Below, in pieces: positions 7,163 through 12,500 of a stretch of 12,500 nucleotides of DNA. The number at the start of each line of letters is the position of its first letter. Within the stretch, counting starts at the first letter, position 1. The stretch is from positions 17,892,806-17,905,305 of the forward strand of contig NC_135567.1 of NCBI RefSeq assembly GCF_964340395.1, read 5' to 3'. The notes under the pieces were generated by a model, which saw only the letters and a program-made list of their open reading frames with translations, was not told where the DNA came from and made no database searches. This DNA is from Glandiceps talaboti. Taxonomy: Eukaryota > Hemichordata > Enteropneusta > Spengelidae. Position numbers and translations under genes: made by a program.

Positions 7163-7454
7163 ATATTTTCATCATCTTCTCCGAAAGTGACAGTCAGAAT
7201 TCTTCGATATTTGGTGTGCATGTTCCCTGGGGGAGGCTATTCAGATTTGTTCATGCCAAGTTGATCTGTGCCATTTTCAATTTTTTATGATTTTTTTTTC
7301 AAAAAATGATATTTTCATCATCTCCTCAAATACTACTTGTCAGACTGCTTTGATATCTGGTGTGTTGATGCGCAGGGGGTAGCTTACTCAGATTTGTTAA
7401 TTTCAAGTCAGCACATCTTCTTTTCTATTTTTTATGATTTTTTTTTGTAATTTA
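7163..7454 (+). repeat. Two diverged 146-bp tandem modules
   Basis: Copies begin at 7163 and 7309 with ATATTTTCATCATCT and share, in order, TTGATATYTGGTGTG, a G-rich CAGGGGGT/CTGGGGGA block, ACTCAGATTTGTT/ATTCAGATTTGTT, and TTTTTTATGATTTTTTTT ends. The substantial divergence shows an old tandem. The module resembles a dispersed intergenic repeat family, but I cannot name it. Confidence 0.75.
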
Positions 7455-8140
7455 ACAAAAAAAATAATATGTTAATGAGCATTGTGACCGACGCCATATT
7501 GGAAATCAGTCCACGAGACTTTAAGTAAACTGCCACTATTGATGTCAAACAAGCAATGTAATGTGTGCTATAGTCATAATTCTACGCACTGTGCACCCAA
7601 ATGACAAGTGTTTGTTCGAAATCCAAATTTTGCACCCCTTCTACATAACCAGCCAGTCCGCAATAGCCTCATTTGCATACAATCCATTCTCATATCGAGA
7701 TAGCGACACTTTGAATGGCTGCTCACCGGCCTTATTTTTCGGTATTTTCAACTTTCACTAAAGTCCCCCATTTTAGATACTGAAAATGTCTAAACCCCAA
7801 CTGACATCTCTTCTTTCGTGCCAGCAAAATATATGTGTATATATATATATACAGGGGTTAAAAATTACAGTGGTCCCAAAGACATGGACTAATGCAATAT
7901 CTCATGGGACTAATCGTTCAAAGATTATACTGGTTTGTGGGACAAGTGAAGTTACTGTCAAAACCCATCAAAATTATATTTAAAAAAATATAATAATTTC
8001 TGTGGCTTTATTTTATGTAGTTATGTTTTCTGTTGTTTTCCATATCATACTTATGTAATTGATTTCTTCTCGTCAATCATAGTCATTATAGTTCGTACAA
8101 GGTGTGAATGTATGCAGTGTATATTATTTTCATTCACTGT

Positions 8141-8143
<3 letters not shown>
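7455..8143. other. Spacer, last part: no gene recognised
   Basis: The segment 7480-7800 is less AT-rich and has short open frames (7561-7761, 7786-7983) without motifs, splice-site support or a partner in the rest of the window; they are probably chance. An ATTTGCAT octamer lies near 7671. A short TA tract is at about 7832-7851. No RNA gene is seen. Confidence 0.5.
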
Positions 8144-8218
<75 letters not shown>

Positions 8219-8233
8219 TCTCTCTTTCTCTCT
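8144..8233. repeat. (CT)n microsatellite
   Basis: Ninety bases of CT dinucleotide with two single-base interruptions (an A near 8204 and a T near 8226), followed by an A7 run. Confidence 0.95.
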
Positions 8234-8299
8234 AAAAAAATGACAAAAACAATATCATAGAAACACCAAACCAACAAGCATCCTTCATTACACATGTGC

Positions 8300-8305
8300 T
8301 TTATT
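8300..8305 (-). terminator. Candidate poly(A) signal for right gene
   Basis: On the - strand this reads AATAAA, in CTGAATAAAGCACATG. Some 30 bases further along that strand lies GT-rich sequence (TTGTTGGTTTGGTGTTT). This is the usual signal plus downstream-element arrangement, about 840 bases after the right gene's stop. Its use is inferred only. Confidence 0.4.
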
Positions 8306-8350
8306 CAGAACAACCTACCAGTCCATACTTGGCATTTATCAACTGCACTA

Positions 8351-8389
8351 TGACGTCATTACAACATGTATAGCTTGTACTATATAAAG
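8351..8389 (+). promoter_or_regulatory. CRE-like site plus TATA-like box beside right array
   Basis: TGACGTCA at 8351-8358 is followed 22 bp later by TATATAAAG at 8381-8389. If used, + strand transcription would enter the right minisatellite antisense to the right gene. This rests on motif matches in AT-rich DNA, so confidence is low. Confidence 0.2.
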
Positions 8390-8404
8390 GATAAGCTAAA
8401 ATAT

Positions 8405-9160
8405 CAAAGATGATATCAAATGTCAAAGATAATCTCGAATGTCAAACGTAATCACAGATATTAAAGATAATCACAAATATCAAAGGTAATCTCAAATATT
8501 AAAGGTATCTCAAATGTCAAAGATAATCTCAAATGACGAAGATAATCTCAAACGTCAAAGATAATCTAAAATGTCAAAGGTAATCTCAAATATCAAAGAT
8601 AATCTCAAATGTCAAAGATAATCTAAAATGTCGAAGATGATCTCAAATGTGAAAGTTAATTTCAAATATCAAAGGTAATCTCAAAGTCAAAGATAATCTC
8701 AAATATCAAAGATAAACTCAAATGTCAGATAATCGCAAATATCAAAGATAATCTCAAATGTTAAAGGTAATCTCAAATGTCGAAGATAATCTCAAATGTG
8801 AAAGTTAATTTCAAATATCAAAGATAATCTCAAAGTCAAAGATAATCTCAAATATCAAAGATAATCTCAAATGTCAAAAATAATCCCAAATGTCAAGTGT
8901 GAAAGTTAATTTCAAATGTCAAAGATAATCTCAAATCTCAAAGTTAATTTCAAATGTCAAAGATAATCTCAAATATCAAAGATAATCTCAAATGTCAAAT
9001 GTGAAAGTTAATTTCAAATGCCAAAGATAATCTCAAATGCCAAAGTTAATCTCAAATGTCAAAGATAATCTCGGTAATCAAACATACCAAGGAGATGACA
9101 CATATGTCAAAATCGACTAAACCCATCAAAGGTGATTACACATCAGAAGTGATTGCACAC
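8405..9160 (-). repeat. Right 19-bp minisatellite array
   Basis: About 40 units which on the + strand read AATCTCAAATGTCAAAGAT, the reverse complement of the left array's unit. The array begins at the right gene's stop codon (9143-9145) and extends away from it. It lacks the 95-bp higher-order repeat, so the two arrays expanded independently after duplication. About 19 AGATAATC copies (GATA-type sites) are visible. Confidence 0.92.
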
Positions 9161-9196
9161 ACATACTGTTTGTGATAGGTTTGATTCTTCTGATAC
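9143..9196 (-). CDS. Right exon 6: GPS end and stop
   Basis: On the - strand the acceptor GTTAACAG precedes 9196. The exon reads [17 protein letters not shown] then TGA. Cysteines and histidine are kept while codons differ silently from the left copy, and the stop is at the same position. The following bases already belong to the 19-bp array. Confidence 0.8.
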   Translation of the reverse strand, partial: VSEESNLSQTVCVCNHF

Positions 9197-9672
9197 CTGT
9201 TAACGAAAACAGTATAGAACTTTAGTCAGTAATAGTTTCATGTATGACGTCATGGTTACTACTGATGACTATTACTTTAGTACTATATACATCTGTTAAC
9301 ACTGTATACATCCATTACTATTGTATAATCTAACACTACTGCATACACATGTCAAGTAAATGCTATGAATAAAACCTGATGTTGTACAACTGAAGTTTTT
9401 TCAAAAGTTTCTTAACTCAGAATATTAAATAAATTTGTATGTTTATAATGCTAACAAATACTTGTGTACACACACACACATACATACATAAATACATTCA
9501 TACATACATACATACATACATACATACATAAATACATACATACATACATACATACATACATACATACATACATACATACATACATACATACATACATACA
9601 TACATACATACATACATACATACATACATACATACATACATACATACATACATACATACATACATACATACA

Positions 9673-9703
<31 letters not shown>

Positions 9704-9895
9704 GAAATTGAAAACAAAAATAAAATATTAAGTTCTAAAATAGGAATATACAGTTGGCTTTGATACCTTGCATCCGTCACGTGACCACGATATAGTGTCT
9801 GCATTTTGAGATGCACATGTATGTTGTATAATAGAGATAGAGAAGTTTACGTCATATCCTGTTAATAAATGACAATATCATATTTAGAAGTGTAT

Positions 9896-9951
<56 letters not shown>

Positions 9952-10893
9952 CATGGATGTAAATGTATGTCATATCATCTGAATACAAGACATCTGAATA
10001 CAAACATGGTTAGCAATGTACATCAATACAAAATACATAGTAATATGCGTCATATTCATTAAATAGAAGCACTTGATCTTAGATATATGATAAAATAAAT
10101 ATCGTTAACTTATTGATGTTTGAAATATGCAAGATAATTGTCTTGCGAATATAATTTATTACTATATAATTTATGTCACGTTAGAAAAGAGGGTACTAAG
10201 AATATATTTTTTAAAAACTATTATATAATGATAGTTCTGTGTTACAAAAAACATGACCAGGTTTGAATGTCAAAGTAGGAATAGATGTGAAAATAAGATA
10301 TAAGGATGGAGTTGTATAATGAATATCATCAAAGTTGGTTACAAGATGGAGGGCATGGTACTTGTAGAAAATGAAAATCAGATTTGACAGACAGCGTTGT
10401 ATTTCCTATACTAATAATGTTAGATGTTGTTTATATTTTCATTATATTCATTTTCATATATATCTTCGATATACTAATTCAAACCGTCGGTTATTCTCTA
10501 CAGTTACAAACCAACCCACAATGATATCAGGTTGATGCTATATATTTTTAGAAGATACTTTAATATACCATTGTTTGACAATATCATTTCACTTGTTATA
10601 CTTACCACTAGGTAGATCAAATTCAAAGTAATAATACCCATCATACAACAGTTCATATTCATGTATTAATAAGTCACCTTGTGTACCATTTAGTTCCAAA
10701 TTGGTTGCAAATTTGTGACCTTTCTTGCCATTTGTAAATCGGTACACTCCATCCATTATCATAACAGGGGTGTTTGCAACTATGAACTTTGAACTTTCCA
10801 ATATGATTTGTATTGCAGAGAATGAATTCCATATCTAAAGAAATATTAATAAAATATACATTGAATGATCGCATATGTGAGTGAAATGCCTCT

Positions 10894-10927
<34 letters not shown>

Positions 10928-12500
10928 CTGTCTGTCTGTCTGTATGTATGTATGTATGGATGTATGTATGTATGTATGTATGTATGTATGTATGTATGTA
11001 TGTATGTATGTATGTATGTATGTATGTATGTATGTATGTACAACAAATACAATATCATTTTATGAATTTCAACATTTTACCGAAATGAGGAACTGTAAAA
11101 AATACAGAACAGAACTGTTCATGGGTAGACAGTAATCCAATATTTGAAATTAGTTTCTAAAGTAATCTTATTAGTATTTAACACATAGATATAAAGATAT
11201 ATTATTTTACCTGAATCCGCCATTCATATCTATTTACATCATTAACAGCATGGTACTTTCCCTCAATCATTGTTTGATATTCAATCATCCAGGGTTGAAT
11301 ATTAATTCTTATAACAATGTCTTCTTCTAGATCACTTGCTGCAATAAAATACTGAAACTTTAAACAGCATACAACTGGAATATGTGCTGAAGAACAGAGG
11401 GTATTGTAAGCAAACTCACATTTTAGATCATGAAGACTAGTTTGAAATCTCATTAACTAGTACGACATATTACTCTTCACGCAGGGTTTCTATAATCAAT
11501 TAAAACTACCATATATGCATTACCTTATCAAGTGGTTGATCAGGAATACATGTTATAAACATTTATTTGTATCAATTTTAATACAATCAAAAGATTTTAC
11601 TTCTTTATTCTTCCATATTTGCATCTATAACAGTTTCACAATTTGTGTAAAGCTATGTGGATACTCTTAGTGTACATTGAAAGTTCTCGGATGAATGCAC
11701 AATTTTTTGTCTAATAATGATTTGAATATAAATCGACTTTACCTTGCAAGTTGGTACCATTTTTATATTCAATTATCAATGTCAATCTATCTCTCTTCAT
11801 AACATCTATTTGTCTGAATAGATTTGGTGGATTTCCTGCTATGCGAAAAGCCTGAAATCGTATTGAGAATGTACAGTATATAGTATCGCATACTACAATA
11901 TAGAATTTTTGAATAGTGCAATGTTAGAGGGCGCTTCTTAGGGTTCGTATCTTTGGCAAAGGTCGTCACTCTGAGCAGTTCTTCTAAAAATAACTTATCA
12001 TATAAAAATAATACATTGCTGGAGATGTAATTGGATTCGTCACTCACACAAATCTTTGATACATATAATTTACATACCGCATTTTGTTTCATAATACTGA
12101 CGTTTTTCACATTGGTGTATGTTAGTTGCCATAGTAATCATAATAAACAAACATTAGCTCCAACACTTTTAAAATACAGTGCTACAAGGAAATTGTATCT
12201 CATTATGACACACAGTGGTGTCTGATTGCATACTGATCACATTTGGTTACCATAACAATAATATTACCAGTTACTGGAGATATACATATATGCTATTTTG
12301 AATGTGCAACACACATGGAACACAAAATGTATATGCTATATACTGACTTGTTATGAACAAATGCTTAAATCTTTAAATTACCATGGTAGCCATGCATCTC
12401 CACCACAATCTTAATAAGTGGTATTCCTGGCATGGCAAATCTAGATCAAATATCAGAGGTATTAAATCAACAAGAGTCATTTATGCAATGCTATAACTTA
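9143..12500 (-). CDS. Right gene copy: GAIN/GPS-domain protein, 3' part, five exons
   Basis: On the - strand, exons 11743-11851, 11211-11338, 10606-10834, 9767-9858 and 9143-9196 join in phase and end in TGA (9143-9145). They correspond one-to-one to left exons 2-6 with the same sizes and phases, except for an added codon in the GPS exon. The window ends one base into the donor of the exon homologous to left exon 1 (TAAGTT read on the - strand). There is no frameshift or premature stop relative to the left copy. Exon identity is about 94-95% where counted (exons 2-4). Like the left copy it stops after CNHF, with no cleavage-site S/T and no membrane part. The polycystin-1/REJ relationship is an inference. 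Confidence 0.7.
9197..9766 (-). other. Right intron 5
   Basis: A 570-bp intron homologous to 3818-4601 and containing the CATA tract 9479-9702 and a TGACGTCA at 9245-9252. No other feature is seen. Confidence 0.7.
9468..9702. repeat. (CA)n then (CATA)n microsatellite
   Basis: A short CA run (about 9468-9480) followed by more than 50 CATA units with a few AATA/TTCA interruptions at the left end. It is homologous to the ATGT tract 3881-4327 but lacks its ATGC block and 88-bp duplication. The MYVC/HTYI open frames it produces are artefacts. Confidence 0.95.
9767..9858 (-). CDS. Right exon 5 (first half of GPS motif)
   Basis: 92 bp, acceptor TTAACAG before 9858 and donor AAG|GTATCA at 9767/9766. 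It encodes [13 protein letters not shown] followed by [17 protein letters not shown]. The Cys-to-Trp gap is nine residues against eight in the left copy because of a three-base length difference. The frame and the key C, W, G and C residues are preserved. Confidence 0.8.
9859..10605 (-). other. Right intron 4 with AT tract
   Basis: A 747-bp intron homologous to left intron 4. The extra length is mostly the AT tract 9893-9947. The remainder aligns with 3106-3728. No coding feature is seen. Confidence 0.7.
9893..9947. repeat. (AT)n microsatellite, right arm only
   Basis: About 55 bp of AT with one AA interruption near 9906, 35 bp from the exon 5 acceptor and absent at the homologous left position. 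Confidence 0.93.
10606..10834 (-). CDS. Right exon 4
   Basis: 229 bp, acceptor CTTTAG before 10834 and donor AGTG|GTAAGT. It matches left exon 4 except S/F, T/A, T/N, A/P, I/M and T/K replacements and three silent changes. Five of the six replacements fall within ten residues (left SIVTTTAVII, right [10 protein letters not shown]). The downstream [19 protein letters not shown] is identical. Confidence 0.8.
10835..11210 (-). other. Right intron 3
   Basis: A 376-bp intron homologous to left intron 3, with shorter microsatellites (TGTC and TATG on the + strand) and no CA tract. Confidence 0.75.
10890..11040. repeat. (TGTC)n(TATG)n compound microsatellite
   Basis: About 50 bp of TCTG with one CCGTC interruption near 10920, then about 100 bp of TATG with one GGATG interruption. 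In inverted orientation it matches the CATA-GACA pair of the left intron. Confidence 0.95.
11211..11338 (-). CDS. Right exon 3
   Basis: 128 bp with acceptor TTATTGCAG and donor CAG|GTAAAA, same as left. It reads [20 protein letters not shown] and ends NRYEWRIQ; the E/V and R/G replacements and three silent changes separate it from the left exon. Confidence 0.78.
11339..11742 (-). other. Right intron 2
   Basis: A 404-bp intron lacking the GC-richer block of the left intron. Both ends align with the left intron; the middle (about 11430-11520) does not align well. No coding feature is seen. Confidence 0.65.
11743..11851 (-). CDS. Right exon 2
   Basis: 109 bp, acceptor GATTTCAG and donor CAAG|GTAAAG. 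It encodes [19 protein letters not shown] and ends YKNGTNLQ. Seven base differences from the left copy all change amino acids, and all lie within nine codons; the remaining codons are identical. Confidence 0.76.
11852..12500 (-). other. Right intron 1, partial
   Basis: Homologous to 650-1335 along its length, including the AGAGGGCGC core at 11926-11934. It runs off the window one base from the expected donor. Short open frames here (11787-12110, 12031-12225) are shadows of intron sequence and are also present in the left copy. Confidence 0.65.

Noticed and set aside
7561-7983. Two short open frames of about 65 residues in the spacer
   Set aside because: No recognisable motif, no codon or splice support, no counterpart elsewhere in the window; expected by chance.

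Overview
This is AT-rich eukaryotic DNA, from a metazoan and most likely a marine invertebrate. The evidence is a set of short protein-coding exons with GT..AG introns, many long microsatellites (CATA/TATG, GACA/TGTC, CA, CT, CAA, AT), and an encoded extracellular domain of the GAIN/GPS type, which is characteristic of animals. The species cannot be read from the sequence. There is no rRNA, tRNA, prokaryotic operon or CRISPR array.

The window is organised as a large imperfect palindrome. Left arm (1 to about 5930, + strand): six exons of one gene (324-649, 1336-1444, 2035-2162, 2877-3105, 3729-3817, 4602-4655) join in phase to about 310 residues without an internal stop. The 5' part of the gene lies outside the window. 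Right arm (about 8400-12500, - strand): five exons of a second, nearly identical gene (11743-11851, 11211-11338, 10606-10834, 9767-9858, 9143-9196) with the same exon sizes, phases and splice sites. Its counterpart of the first left exon lies just beyond base 12500. The two genes converge tail to tail across a non-homologous spacer (about 5930-8400).

The product looks like the juxtamembrane GAIN domain of a polycystin-1/REJ-like or adhesion-receptor-like protein. It ends with a GPS-type cysteine pattern (HTC..W....GC....CxCNHF). In both copies a TGA follows CNHF at once, so the small residue of the cleavage site, the last GAIN strand and all membrane segments are missing. Each gene would therefore encode a soluble, non-cleavable ectodomain, or be a truncated relic.

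Immediately at each stop codon an array of roughly 19-bp units begins (consensus like GAGATTATCTTTGACATTT). The left array has grown to about 1.3 kb and contains a 95-bp higher-order repeat (five monomers) in an alternating 190-bp arrangement. The right array is about 0.75 kb and lacks it. The last coding bases and the stop themselves resemble one repeat unit. The spacer holds a foldback element with a CAA-repeat loop, a 15-bp-stem hairpin with a GAAA loop, two diverged 146-bp modules, and TATG and CT microsatellites, but no recognisable gene.
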